64,000 nt of DNA from Nautilus pompilius (Eukaryota > Mollusca > Cephalopoda > Nautilida > Nautilidae): contig JACATO010001456.1 in assembly GCA_018389105.1 (NCBI GenBank), forward strand, positions 1 to 64,000. The letters are read 5' to 3'. The notes under the pieces were generated by a model. The model was not told the origin of the DNA and made no database searches. It saw only the letters and a program-made list of their open reading frames with translations. Shown piece after piece: positions 36,213-48,880 of the stretch (positions are counted from its first letter, which is position 1; every line of letters starts with the position of its first letter). The position numbers and the translations under genes are program-made.

Positions 36213-37870
36213 TTTCTTCTGTCCGATAAAAAGCTGCATTTTCTTTAGAGATTTAAACTCTTTGGGAACCTGTGACGCTCAAGCCTTTGGGAATTTAAGG
36301 CGATCACGGATGGCCGTCGCCATATATAACCAATACGAGTATCGTTCTGCTTTTATCATTTTCTCGATTTTCTTTTTTGCCAATAAAAACCAGTCGTCAA
36401 TAAAGGAATGTTTGCATAATTCACACCGGCGACAGTTTCCTTCAAGTAGCAGGTCGTTGGGTCCTCATGGCGAAGTCTGGCGGCTCAGTCAGACCATGCT
36501 GACTGTGGCAATAACTGATTGCCAAATACATCGGCAGTTCGGCGATCGGTTGGATTCCGTTCGCACCAAGCTGACAGTTACGTTTTTCGACGTTAAGGTC
36601 GTCAGCCATTTTGATCTCATGTGGTATAGCACGTGACTTCCATCAGTTCACATCCCACCTTGTTTCATTCTCAGCTGGGTAGACAAAATATTTAGCTTAG
36701 TGATGTTGATACATTTGAAAAAGTTGAATAGAGATTCACATTTAATTCTCTAAAACCTTTAAGTTGCTAAAATCACTTATATATATATAGGTGTCTGTCG
36801 CACTAGCATTAGCAAAGATAATTCCAACCATTTGTTGACCACTTCTCTAAATGTTTATAGACAGTGTATCATATTTCTGGCACAGTATTTATAAATATTT
36901 TGCACCGTACGCCTCTGTCGTTTTCTTCCCCGCAAAAGCATCAAAACATCTTGTTAAAGATACATTAACGTACATTTTACATTTGCGAGTGCTAAGAAAA
37001 TTTCTGCCCTCTTTTTACCCACCTTCGTATAAGCCTGCTACCCTCCTTGGCCCTGCAGTCGAGAGGAACATGCCATAGTTTTGAAATCACGTGATAGCTT
37101 GCGATGACTAAGAACCACCAACAATTGATGAGCCTCTCTCTCTCTCTATGTTTGATCTCTCCGCCCTCTTGACTTTTGTTCGAGACCTCACAGCCAGTCG
37201 TTAATTCCAACACGCCGTCTCTGTCTTCTCAGAAAACCGGTTTTTCCAGTCAAAAGCTGGGGTCATCATTTATTTTCGTGTCTGCTGGTTTTACAATATT
37301 CTGTGATAAATAGACTATGATCGGGGGGGAGGGAGGGAATAGATGGGTAAAGAGATAACGAACATGACTCGGCAGGCGAGTAAATTTTCTGCAAATAAAG
37401 GTCGTCTTTTCTGTTTGATAGTGGAATTATTCGCTCTGAAGAGGAATAAATGGCCCTCGATGTGACAACATCCATCTGCCGGGACGAAAAGCAGCTGTTT
37501 ACGCCACAGGGGAAGCCATATGTATTTTATTGGCCGTTTAGGCTCTCAGATTGAAGAAAAACGTAACGTTGAAAGAATAAGGAGCAAATTATAAATAACT
37601 ATATAGCGTCTTATGACGAGTCTTTGATCTTCAGTCGGATGGTGAAAATTGATGAAATCCACTCTGTTGAAGTTCGAGAACATATTTCACATTTTAGAAT
37701 TTTATTTAAAGAACAGTTTTTGTTTACTTCTCTACAGGTATCTGTGTGACTAATTTTGTATAATCCTCTGGGCATAGAGCACGATTTTTAATTCAAGGAG
37801 AAAAAAAAGCTTGACAGAATATAATTTTTAAAATGACGCAGTCACGCCATAGTTATAAACCCAACCAAAA

Positions 37871-38110
37871 ACGGTCTGACGTCACATCGGATCTAAAAGT
37901 TGGAAATCAGCCGGTCTGACGTCACATCGGATCTAAAAGTTGGAAATCAGCCGGTCTGACGTCACATCGGATCTAAAAGTTGGAAATCAGCCGGTCTGAC
38001 GTCACATCGGATCTAAAAGTTGGAAATCAGCCGGTCTGACGTCACATCGGATCTAAAAGTTGGAAATCAGCCGGTCTGACGTCACATCGGATCTAAAAGT
38101 TAGAAAACAG
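37871..38110. repeat. 40-bp minisatellite, six copies
   Basis: Six units start at 37871, 37911, 37951, 37991, 38031 and 38071, and each contains GGTCTGACGTCACATCGG. The first five are nearly identical and the last diverges at its end. The array is flanked on both sides by similar sequence (ATAAACCCAACCAAA at about 37855 and ATAACCCCAACCAAAG at about 38120). That fits expansion inside a duplicated segment. There are no unique spacers, so it is not a CRISPR-type array. Confidence 0.95.
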
Positions 38111-38640
38111 CCGCTTTGTTATAACCCCAACCAAAGAATAGTACATAAACTATGCACTTGTCGCCATTACAAAAGTATTTAGCATGGAGATTTCGATCTA
38201 TGCAGTTGAAATCTTTAAAATAAAACTAACAAGTTTTTCCGCTACTTGTTTTTTTCTTTTCATTTTGATGAGACTAAAATATTTGTGTACGCCCACGGGC
38301 TTCCCAAAGCCTTCAACCTTATCGCCATACATATTATTTTTTTAAAAATGTTTAAACCAGCGGCAAAGTCGATGGAATGCTTTTGTCACATTTTTCTTGA
38401 ATGTTTATATAGTATAATCTCATCTTTAAAAAATGTTTGACCAAACATTTTTTGAAACAAAAGCATGCTTGTTCACAAGGCACTTGTGATTCTTATGAAC
38501 TGTGAACTTAAGCATTCATTTAAGAGAGGAAACATACAGGGGTGAGATCGCTTCCGTGGTTCATTGGTCAAAAGCTATTTTGGCTGACGTCAGCTAACAA
38601 CTGCCAATTTGGGTTTATTATCATTGCGAGACGAAGATGA

Positions 38641-38708
38641 GACGGTGTGGTGTGTGGTGTGTGGTGTGTGTGTGTGTGTGTGTGTGGTGTGTGTGTGTGT
38701 GTGTGTGT
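38641..38708. repeat. (GT)n microsatellite
   Basis: GTGTGTGG and GTGTGT runs of about 68 bp. The complementary strand gives a His/Thr-rich artefact frame. Confidence 0.95.
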
Positions 38709-40083
38709 TTTGAGTATAAATTTTGCGTTCGTTTTGGTATTTTGTTTTCAGGCGACTAAGCAAAAATGTTATTTCCTCGTACCCTATTGTAATCCAACTT
38801 GACGCGCGCAACAAATGAAGGGAAAACAAAATATATATGCATTTCACCTTTCATACTACCAAAAAAAGGGGTTTTAAAAACAAAGTTTATCATTCAAACA
38901 AAAAATGGGGAATAATTTTACCGCAGTCTTCCTTTTTCACGAAATGCACCACCTCCCAGCCCTTGTGCGGGGGTACGGCATAAAGACGATCGAGTCCTCA
39001 GCGATGAATCCCTTTATTAGTACATATTCCTACTACAAGAAATAAATTATATTCCATGCCTTTCTGGAATAAACGGGTTAGATTAAAAGGGTTATCAGCG
39101 ACATTTTCATTTTCTTTAAGGGATGTCTGTTGAACTAAGTAAAGCGTACCAGCTTTTCTTCAAGAGGCTCGACCTATAAAGGGTTAATATGACTGATTGC
39201 TAATCGTCCAGCATTTTCCCTCTGTTTACGACCTTACGCGTCATTAACGTAAGTTATGCAAAGTGTTCCCCTTATTTACAGAGAAAATAGAAAGAGATTT
39301 TGCTCGTGCACAATGACGCGGGGGACTGTTTTTTTTTTTTGTTTATTATTATAAATACCAAACACACAGGAGTTTTATCTTGTAAACGGTTTCGAAAGAA
39401 GCGTCAAAAAATTTATTTTTGCGATTTAGTCATAACCTAAGACAAACCGCAAGGATCCACCGACAGTCGGCCCGTCACGTGTGGACTCACTTGGCCGCGG
39501 TTTTCGAGCCGGTATTCGTTTAATTAGTTTAGGTTCCATATTTTCATTGGTGCGCAAAGCAATAGATTTTTTCCCCCAGTTCGGGATTAATTAATTCCTG
39601 TCAGCGAGCCGAATTTCCCCTTAAACCAGCAGCTCATTTGCTCTTCTCCAACCCCATTTGTCTGCTGGAGCCCCCACTTAACATTACCATTTCTCTCCCC
39701 CCCCCCGTCCCTTTCCCTTTCGACTGCCGAGGTAGACGGTTTTAATCCTTCCTTCCCTCCGCTGCAGCCTCGCTCCATTGACATCAGTTACTAAGAGACT
39801 TTGAGGATAGCAGAAAAACATCACTACTACGTGTTGCGGTTTTCCACTGTAGGTGTTTAGATGAAACTAAGGATGTCGACATTAAACTTAACACTACCAA
39901 CAATATATTAAGTCTTTGAAATTTTCTAAAAGAATGAGAGACAACGTAATGGAAACTGTAAGGTTTTCACATAATATGGCGTTATTTCCGGTGTGGGGGT
40001 AGAATTAAGACTTCCGTATTTCTACATATCTTCTAACGTGAGTCTGCTTTTTAATGTATTTAATATTTGATTACGAGACAGGT

Positions 40084-40085
<2 letters not shown>
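38709..40085. other. Unassigned DNA
   Basis: Nothing recognisable except T runs near 39330 and a C run near 39700. The minus-strand frame at 39587-39784 is unassigned. Confidence 0.45.

Positions 40086-40147
<62 letters not shown>
40086..40147. repeat. (AAT)n microsatellite
   Basis: About 20 uninterrupted AAT units. Confidence 0.95.
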
Positions 40148-40148
<1 letters not shown>

Positions 40149-41243
40149 CTTAATCCTCGACGCTAACAAGTGGAGGTAAAATGAAATACGTCATATGGCA
40201 GACAGCGCAATGCCAGTCGATGAAACGACTTCACTAATCGGAAATAAAGCCAAAGATTGTTTGTTGCTACAGGCAACCAAGGCGACATATTGTGTCAATT
40301 AGGCAGCATTAAAACAATCGTAATTGGGAGTATTTAGTCTTGATATTGATTGGTTTGTTGTCATTCAAGGGCTAGCACGCGCGACGCCCGAGTAAAAACA
40401 TGGGTTGATGGCATGACGGTATACGTGACCTACCAAGGCGAGGTTCATTCCCGCGCGCCACCTGTTGGTAGGAAAAGATTGGTCGCGCACGCCTCAGCAG
40501 GACTGTAACTGGACCCGTAGAACTTTCCATTACTTACACAAAGTGATCCATATTGGTTAAAATTCCGTTTTTGTTTTCGTCGGTCATTGCACGTTGGCAC
40601 GGCGATTATTTAGGTGCCCGCGCCTGTAGGTCTGAATAGGGTTACTATGGAGAACAGCGACGAAGTTCGTCAGAAGTCTCGAAACAGGCGAAACGAAAAT
40701 CCAATTCAGCTTTGAAGATTCATAACAATCACCACATTTTATTCAGCTCCTTTAAATAAAAACCTTTTGAAAGGTCGGTTGATTTAAATATGCGTGCGTA
40801 AGCTGAACACGGCCTAAAAATAGAGCGGGTACCCGGTCTAACGAGCTCAACAGACGGCTAAGTTGTTTTCCCTACATGTTTAAGAGCTCCAGTTCTCACT
40901 GAATGACGTCTGGTCCCGTGTCGTCATCAACCAACCATTAACAGATAACAACAGGCAAACAAACAAACAAACGAGGGAATGCCTAAAGGTCACGTGGCGA
41001 AAAGCATCGGGTAGAAAAGGGTGTGTGCGTGGTGGGGGGAGAGGGAGAAGTATCATCTGAAGGTCGGGTGATAGCCGCGCTAGTGAGGCCTCTGTTAAAG
41101 CCTATATCATCATAACGTAATGCGAAAAGACCTCGACTTTTAAACTACTCTGAATAGATGTGATCAGACTCATCGCGGGAGGTAGAGGAGGGCTGCAGCT
41201 GTTTTTTTTCGCGAGACAGCTCGGTGGTTTTTCGTACTATCTT

Positions 41244-41244
<1 letters not shown>
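40148..41244. other. Unassigned DNA
   Basis: No coding or mobile-element signature seen. A short (CAAA)n run occurs near 40955. Confidence 0.45.
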
Positions 41245-41283
<39 letters not shown>

Positions 41284-41306
41284 TGATGATGATGAGAGAG
41301 AGAGAT

Positions 41307-41351
<45 letters not shown>

Positions 41352-41527
41352 AGAGAGAGAATGATGATGATGAGAGAGAGAGATGATGATGAGAATGATG
41401 AGAAAGAAGAGAGATGATGATGAGAGAGAAGAGATGATGAGAGAGAGAGAGAGAGAGAGAATGATGATGATGAGAGAGCGAGATGAAAAGATGAGGATGA
41501 GGAGAGAGTGAGAGAGAGATGATGGAT

Positions 41528-41578
<51 letters not shown>

Positions 41579-41919
41579 GAGATAGAGATACAGAGAGAGC
41601 GAGATACAGATACAGATACAGAGAGAGAGAGAGATGATGATGAGATGAGAGAGAGATGATGATGATGATGATGAGAGGAGAGAGAGATGATGATGATGTG
41701 ATAGAGCGAGAGATGATGAGGAGAGAGAAGAGAGCCGCGAGATTCTGATACAGATACGAGGAGAGACTTCTGAGCGAGAGATGATGATGATGAGACGAGA
41801 GATCGATCTCCTTCTTCTTCTGAGCGCGAGAGAGATCCCGAGAGAGAGAGAGATTCAGATCCAGAGAGAGAGAGTCGAGAGAGAGAGAGAGAGAGACGAG
41901 GAGAGAGAGCGAGAGATTT
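41245..41919. repeat. (GA)n/(GAT)n compound microsatellite
   Basis: About 675 bp, mostly GAGAGA with ATGATGATG blocks and a few GATACAGATACAGA runs. The 272-codon minus-strand frame across it (Ser/Leu/His) is a repeat artefact. Confidence 0.97.
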
Positions 41920-43114
41920 TCCGTCTTTAGTAGGTTAAAATAAACGGGTTCATTCAACACCACGCCGCAAAGGCAGAGAGCGGTAGTTATATTCCGTTAG
42001 TACGGTTCAGAAGTTGAAAGACTTGCCACAAAGAGCAAACTGAACTGAGGTTAAAACTCAAAAACACCCCTGATAAACGTTATCCGCGTGGTCCGGTTTA
42101 AAGTTGGTGCAGTTAATCAGAAGAATTCCTTTTCTGATTTTTCACAAATCCTCTGGTGCGTTCCGCTATCCGGCCGCGATCACGTAATGGAATTTTATCT
42201 CTGCCATTGGTCAACGGCAGCATTTTGTACGTCCGCTGAAAAAGCTCCCTAACTTATTAATATTACGACCGTATTTTTTTTTTTGAAGTTCTATTCAGAA
42301 GAATAACCGACCCCAGTCTCTGCGCATTATTTAAGCTCGCCCAATCATTGCGCTAGAATTACTCTCGAGGAGGAAATGACAGGCTGAATGAACACTGACG
42401 AAGGAGCACATTTTTAATAGACACCGGTCTGTCCTTTCTGGTTAAAACACGTGATGAATGTCGCTCGGTGTGGCTGGGAGATAACAGACCGTTTAAGTCC
42501 CATCCAATTTGGTGCCGGCAACCGAAATTCGGAACAGAATATCGCCGTATCTGGCTTTCTGCGCCAAATTCTCGGCTGGTTCCTCTACTTGAGCCAGCGA
42601 CGACTATAAGATAAAGCAACCATTGTGATAATATTTCTGAAAACGGTTTCGTGCTCGCTTATCTCCCCTTTCTTTTGTTGGACGGGCGCGCTGTCGTCTG
42701 CGTTTTTCCCAGTCTTCGTCGCACGGGGAGGCGGTGGTGTGTAACTGTTGTTAGCAGCGTTCCGTCACGCGCGTTTACGGCGGTCTATGTCTACCTGTTT
42801 GCCTACCTGCGCGAAGAAGCAAAGAAACACGAAAGCCATTTTTAGCCTCTCCATCTTCCGAGCCTTTCTGTCTACAAACCTCACACCACCTTTAACGTTA
42901 TTTTCATCTAATTGATATTTAAACAGCAACATATTTGATGAATTCATCCAACAACAAGAAGAAGAAGACCAGGAAGAGCGATGCATTCTTCTTCCATCAC
43001 TCATTCCATAATGGAGCGGGATGCGCCGCACCGTCGTTGTCGGCTCTCTGGCTCCGTCTTCAGCAGTGGTTTATAGGAGACCCGCCTCCGTCACGGCTAT
43101 AGATCGTCGCCCCC
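41920..43114. other. Unassigned DNA
   Basis: No exon recognised. Overlapping open frames between 42359 and 43031 on both strands show no family resemblance. Confidence 0.4.
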
Positions 43115-43292
43115 CCCCCCAACAGCCATTGTCTGAGTGCCTACACGGGCCACTCCACCACCCAGCAACCGGACCGATGCCAGTAAAGCACCTCGCTCAA
43201 GGGTCACAACAATGCGCCAGCGGCGGGAATTGAACCCGGGACCCCTCGGTCCTGGAGCCAACACACTCACCACTGAGCCACGTCGGGCCTGG
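43115..43292 (-). repeat. tRNA-derived SINE
   Basis: Read on the minus strand, the element starts near 43290 with GTGGCTCAGTGGTGAGTG, a clear pol III A box. About 30 bp later comes GGGTTCAATTCCC, a clear B box. A body with CTTGAGCGAGGTGCTTTACT follows, a tail sequence typical of tRNA-derived SINEs. The acceptor-stem halves do not pair, so it is not a functional tRNA gene. It ends in a C/G run near 43120. No target duplication was identified. Confidence 0.8.
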
Positions 43293-43339
43293 CTGAACAG
43301 CATTCTAATAATTTAGATGTTAATGAGCTCTTCTTCCGG

Positions 43340-43990
43340 GGTGTTATGGCGGGCGCGCGCGCGAGAGAGAGATCTTTCGGGATTTGTCGGGTTGAGAAAG
43401 AACGCAGTGAGGCGGTCGGTGCCCGAATGTGCCGGCGAACTTTAACCCGTACTGGAGACGCAAGGGGGTGGGGGAGAGAGTCGGGCCGTGTCAAACTCCT
43501 CGGTCGCGGGATCCAGTCGGCACAGGTCGCCGCGTTTAAGACAGACGGTACATTCCGCCGAGGACGACGACGCCTTGTGATGGGACATTTCGTGTATCGC
43601 TTCGAACCAGATCCCCGTCCGCCCAATGGGGGGCCGGGGCGGCGTGTGACGTCACTCAAGGTGGGCGGGGTCAAGAGAACGGAGAGACAGACTTGTAATG
43701 TACGGAAGTCGGGCGGTTAGTTCCTATAACTTATCTGTAGTGATACGACTGGATAACGAAGGCCCGCCCGCCCCGGTTAACTCGTTACCCCTTTAACAGC
43801 CTTCAGCGCGTAACGACCGCAGGTACGCGCCCAGTTGGCGTAATGTCATCGTCGGACAGCGACACGTGGCGTCTATCTGGGACCCCCCTCTCTAACTTCT
43901 AAAATATCCGCCAACCGCCACTGGACCGGAAGTACGGGACAGGTCAGGTCGTGATCGTTAAACGGACAGCTCCCTTCCAGCCCAGCGGTC
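43340..43990 (+). promoter_or_regulatory. CpG-rich block with CCAAT, CRE, GC-box and ETS motifs
   Basis: CpG dinucleotides are dense compared with neighbouring DNA. Within 60 bp there are a CCAAT box (43623-43627), a perfect TGACGTCA (43647-43654) and a GC box GTGGGCGGGG (43661-43670). ETS-type ACGGAAGT (43701-43708) and ACCGGAAGT (43925-43933) follow. This combination is typical of TATA-less animal promoters. A 124-codon frame from an ATG at 43346 crosses the block, but the opposite strand is open too, so I do not call it a gene. The direction of transcription is unknown. Confidence 0.45.
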
Positions 43991-43999
43991 TGGTCAAGG

Positions 44000-45170
44000 T
44001 AGCCCCGTCCGTGTCTTTTACTTTCCCGTCTTCGTGCATTTCCTTATCCTTCTACAGCCGTGTTCGTCTGTTGACGTCACTGCTTCTGTCTGCGTAGCAT
44101 CCATCCCCGGTATCCAACTCAAAAAAAAATTCTCTCACCGCCGTAATTTACTTTCCCAATCTTAAAAAAAAAAATTTTCTGTAAAAATTACCGGTCCCGC
44201 CCCATGTTAACTATAAACTTTCGTCTCTTAATTAAAATGCATCATTTTGCTTCGCCGTCTTCTCCAGTGATGTATCTTCCGTGATGTTCTATCCGATGTC
44301 TCTCCTTTTTTAAAAAAAATCCCACTTCTTCACTTGACATTCAATTATATTTCAGCATTTAATTCTTTGCATCTCACTAATTATTTTATGTTAAAAGACT
44401 CCTCTTATCCCTCGTCTAGCTAATATCCTCCTTCTCCAGTCAATACATCATTTCCTCTTTATGGAAATAAGTCGTTGTTGTCCCCCTGCCCCTGCCAGAT
44501 TTTATTCTATCATATCTCTCATCCATTCATCTCTCCATCCATACCCCCCCCGGTCCCATATTTACGTAACGGTATGCGATGTCCCGCCTGACCAATTTAC
44601 TTCGTGCCATAATTTCTCACTTTTCTTAATATTTTTAAACACCAGCTTCTTACCTTCATCAGCGACTGCTCCGATTCTTCCTCCGCATCCAGACCACGGT
44701 AATGACTTATCCTGTCTATCAGCACTCCTCAACTGCACACGTTGTTGTACAATTACTGAACAAGTTGAGTCATACTGCCACGAAGTGAAATTCCTGCTAT
44801 TTTTCCAACATAATCGGCATGGTTATTTTATAGGCTGGCTTCCCTGACTGTTGTTGCAGTGAGTCCGGAGGAAACCACGAGCGCTAAGCGTTATACTACA
44901 ATTGATCTTACGTGGGGAACCGGAGCAGATCTCTAAGGACGGCCGTTAACACGTCCGTTCATAAACGGGGAACTTTTGCTCTGTGTTCCTCGAACATAGA
45001 TATATACAGAGCCGGTGCATCATTCATATTGAGCTCTTCCAGCTTTGTTTTTTAGAAATATGGCACTCAGAATCTTAGAAGCTTAATTACATAAGTTAAA
45101 CAGAACGAAAAAAAAAACACATTTAAAAGGTTATTTCTGTTTATAAAATACGAAAGACGGTAAGAAAAAA
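44000..45170. other. Unassigned pyrimidine-rich DNA
   Basis: This stretch is C/T-rich with no recognisable exon. A TGACGTCA palindrome lies at 44072-44079. The plus-strand frame at 44461-44847 has no family match. Confidence 0.4.
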
Positions 45171-45181
45171 TATTGTTTCTT

Positions 45182-45240
45182 GGTGTGTGTGTGTGTGTTG
45201 TGTGTGTGTGTGTGTGTGAGTGTGCGTGTGTCATGTGTTT
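45182..45240. repeat. (GT)n microsatellite
   Basis: A GTGTGT run with short interruptions that leads directly into the GA-rich array. Confidence 0.95.
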
Positions 45241-46148
45241 GAGAGAGAGAGGGGTGGATAGAGAGAGAGGCATAGAGAGAGATGACATCAGTGCAGGGAG
45301 ATGGAGAGACAGGGGGGAGAGAGATGACGTCAATGCAGGGAGATGGAGAGACAGGGGGAGAGAGAGATGACGTCAGTACAGGGAGAGAGAGAGGCATAGA
45401 AAGAGATGACGTCAGTGCAGGGAGATAGAGAGACAGGGGGAGAGAGAGAGAGAGAGAGAGAGGCATAGAGAGAGATGACGTCAGTACAGGGAGAGAGAGA
45501 GGCATAGAAAGAGATGACGTCAGTGCAGGGAGATGGAGAGACAGGGAGGAGAGAGATGACGTCATTGCAGGGAGATGGAGAGACAGGGGGAGAGAGAGAT
45601 GACGTCAGTACAGGGAAGAGAGAGGCATAGAAAGAGATGACGTCAGTGCAGGGAGATGGAGAGACAGGGGGAGAGAGAGAGAGAGAGAGAGAGAGGCATA
45701 GAGAGAGATGACGTCAGTGCAGGGAGATGGAGAGACAGGGGGGAGAGAGATGACGTCAGTGCAGGGAGATGGAGAGACAGGGGGAGAGAGATGACGTCAA
45801 TGCAGGGAGATGGAGAGACAGGGGGGAGAGAGATGACGTCAGTACAGGGAGATGGAGAGACAGGAGGAGAGAGAGAGAGAGAGATGACGTCAGTGCAGGG
45901 AGATGGCGAGACAGGGGGAAAGAGAGAGAGGCATAGAGAGAGATGACGTCAGTACAGGGAGAGAGAGAGGCATAGAAAGAGATGACGTCAGTGCAGGGAG
46001 ATGGAGAGACATGGGGAGAGAGATGACGTCAGTGCAGGGAGAGAGAGAGAGAGGGGGGAAAGAGAGAGATGACGTAGGTACAGGAAGATGGAGAGAAAGA
46101 GAGAGAGAGATGATGGCAATACTGAGAAAGATGGAGAGAGAGAGGGGG
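45241..46148. repeat. Purine-rich minisatellite with a TGACGTCA palindrome in each unit
   Basis: About 18 units of roughly 36-50 bp alternate between two forms. One carries GTCAGTGCAGGGAGATGG and GAGACAGGGGG. The other carries GTCAGTACAGGGAGAG and GGCATAGAAAGAG. About 16 units have a perfect TGACGTCA; the first has TGACATCA and the last TGACGTAG. Apart from this palindrome and CAGT/CAT pieces the plus strand is almost all purine. The frames on both strands are artefacts. The preserved palindrome among drifting GA filler is the notable point. Confidence 0.95.
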
Positions 46149-48880
46149 GGGTATTAGTTTCATCCAGATGAAAAAAATCGGAGTATACATTAAAACAAAT
46201 TATTAATATATTGTAATCATAATGCTGTATGAAATAATGAACTATGTGAAAAGTGTAATCTAGAAAATATATAATGCTGCTTAGTGTATTATTTAGAGAC
46301 TTGCACATGGTAAAGTCTGCTTGCAAACATCTTATTGTAATTTAATTAGTGCATACGTGATGTCAGTGAATGATTTAACAAACTTCAAACTGATCTGTGT
46401 TTCTGCTGTCTCATGAAGACTGTTGAGGACGGTTGTTACAGTAACCTGGACGCTTCGCTTTATCTCACTTTTACGGTTTAAGCTGTAATTACCGCACGCC
46501 CATCATCCGTAGCGAATCAGTTTTGTTAGCGGTTTGCCCGTCTTTTGTAAAGTTACTGCTGTTCTCTCGAGGGGATGAACACCGAGGTTCATCGCTTTCC
46601 CTCAGAGTATCGCGGCTCTCGATCTACACATACAGGAATCTTTTGGTTCACTCCAGGTGAGGGTGGGGGCAACAGAAAATCCAAACTAAAAACCGAAACG
46701 AAGACTTTCGTACGACCTTCACATTAACGACCACTCTCAAGTTGGCGGCGTCGATTAGTTCCAGCTGAAAAGTCTTGGCGCAGTCTGGAAGAACAGGCGC
46801 AGAATCGGCCTTTGATGCCTTCTACTTTTAGCACGAACGTTTCCCGGTCGGCACAGTTTGAAACATTTCAGAAGCCAAACTCCTCATCGGTGAGGTACGG
46901 CTTTTAAAAGGGCGGGGCACTGACCAATCTACGGTAAACGTTACAGTTAAGAACGAAGCCGAGAGTCGGAGACAGTCCAGTAACGCGGTTCCAGCGATGC
47001 ACTGCTGGCTGATTTCCGCGAGGATGTCTTGGCTTGTGGCGTACTCCCATTTTTTTAACTTGCCTGGCGCGCGGGGAGTTTATCCGGGTACTACGGTTTC
47101 CCTATATATATATAACGAATAGTTCTAGAAGTGATTTCCCCGCCGAGGTCGGGAGAGCCGAGCCGAGTGTCCGTTAGCGGACAACTGAGGCGGTCTTCAC
47201 GAGAAGTTGTCGTCGCTCTTGTAGACGTCAGTACGAGGAAAAACAAATAGATAAATAACCGAACTTACGTCAGTTTTTCAGTTGCCACTGACTGCTGGTT
47301 TGGTAAATGCGATTCACCTATAATTTACGGTAAAACGTCTGTAGAGAAATCCTGAATTTCGAAGGACCTTGATTGCTATATGGACGTCACTGTCCAGTGT
47401 CTTTGGTGATGCCTCTTATTCGCCAAGAAACGTCTTCTGTAAAACAACAACAACAACAACAGACTGTCTGCTGAGGAAAACCCAGTTTAAATATCAAACT
47501 GACTGGAACTCCCCTATCCGCACCGCGATAACCTATAATAGCTTCCTGCTTTTTAGACTTAAATAAATAAACAAGCAGCTCGAATCGACATCCAGAGCTT
47601 GACCGCGTGGATAAGTATCCATGTGCAGCTAGAAAAATGCCCGATAAGAGGGAATGCCGTTGATTCTTCGCGATGGCCTCTAAGCTTATTAACTAACTTG
47701 ATCAGAGCGAGAAAACCAAGAGAAATCAATGGTGGGCCGAATACTTTCATCCTCTGTCTGTCGTAAAACACGAAAGCCACAAATGTATAATACAATTCCA
47801 GTTCTTGGTCTTAAAATGTCTTTTAGTCTGCAATACATCTTTCTTTTCTTTTTTCACAGAAACAAACAAACGAGAAGTTTAAACCGATATCTGCATTCCG
47901 TTTTGTTTTTTTGTGGTAGGCTGTAAGGTATACACGATCTTAGCCGTACGAGAATGTCCTACCCTCCCACTTTTCGGAAACCTTAGTTTCTTGTCGCTCG
48001 CTCACGTGACATCTATAGGCGTTCCGTTTTAACATAACTCGGGTTTCAAATGGGAAACAGCTAATGAGTGTCGGCAGGAAGAAAAAAAAAAAGAGAGGGG
48101 GAAAGAAAGTAATTGTAATAAATTTAGAACTGTGTGGACGATGTCTTTTCAGCTACGTTTATTAAAGATCACGAATGGTATTTCTTGCTTCCACTTCTCC
48201 ATAAAACGTAATTTTCTTTTACCAGCTAAAATAAATGTTTGATAGAACTTTGGCGAAAACTTATATTTCGGAAGAAGAAACAGGAAGATAGATCTGCAAG
48301 AAATCAGTTACAATTTCCGTCCCTCTTATTTTGCATTCTACACCAGCTTACGATCCATTACCATCGGCCCTCGGTTGATACTTTTGAGCTTTGGACCTGA
48401 GTTATTGGGGTGATTCATCGTTTAGATTTCAAAATATTTCGAGTAACAGAAAATGAGCACCGTCCAATGACACGTGATCTGAGCGGCCTGGCGCTTCTGT
48501 TTGGTTTTTTTTTTAGTGTCTCCGAAAACTTCCAGAACGTTTGGAAATCGAAAAAAATATCTGGATAAGAGCTTTGCTGATTTAGGATATATATATATAT
48601 ATATTAGACTTCTGCAAAAGATTTTACTGAAGATGTAAACTGTCTTTAAAGGATGATGATTCTGAACGTTTAAAAGATGTGTATATATTTGACTGCATTC
48701 ATAAGAGACATAACAAAGATTATCTATCAGCTGCTAAACTGAATGGAAACAGAATTTCATTAGCAATTAATATAGTTAAAATTACCAAAGTAATAAAGGT
48801 ATATTTTATAATATTTTGAAAAGTTGAAATATTATATAAACCTTTTATTCAGCATTTGTCATTGAAAGTTATATATAAAT
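46149..48880. other. Unassigned DNA
   Basis: No gene is supported. The 46.4-47.3 kb part is richer in CpG. Visible repeats are a (TA)n run at 47103-47112, a (CAA)n run at 47443-47460 and a (TA)n run at 48587-48603. Confidence 0.45.

Noticed and set aside
36262-36636. 124-codon plus-strand frame
   Set aside because: No domain, no start context and no splice sites that would support an exon.
37871-38110. CRISPR-like regular repeats
   Set aside because: Units are directly tandem with no unique spacers, and the setting is an animal genome.
41145-41963. 272-codon minus-strand frame, the longest in the window
   Set aside because: It lies wholly in a GA/GAT microsatellite and encodes only Ser/Leu/His runs.
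43220-43292. Functional tRNA gene
   Set aside because: A and B boxes are present, but the acceptor-stem halves do not pair and the sequence continues into a SINE body.
43267-43720. Frames of 135 (minus) and 124 (plus) codons
   Set aside because: Both strands are open because CpG-rich sequence has few stops; there is no recognisable domain.
45067-46326. Several overlapping frames on both strands
   Set aside because: They follow the GA minisatellite periodicity; both strands are open only because the repeat lacks stop codons.
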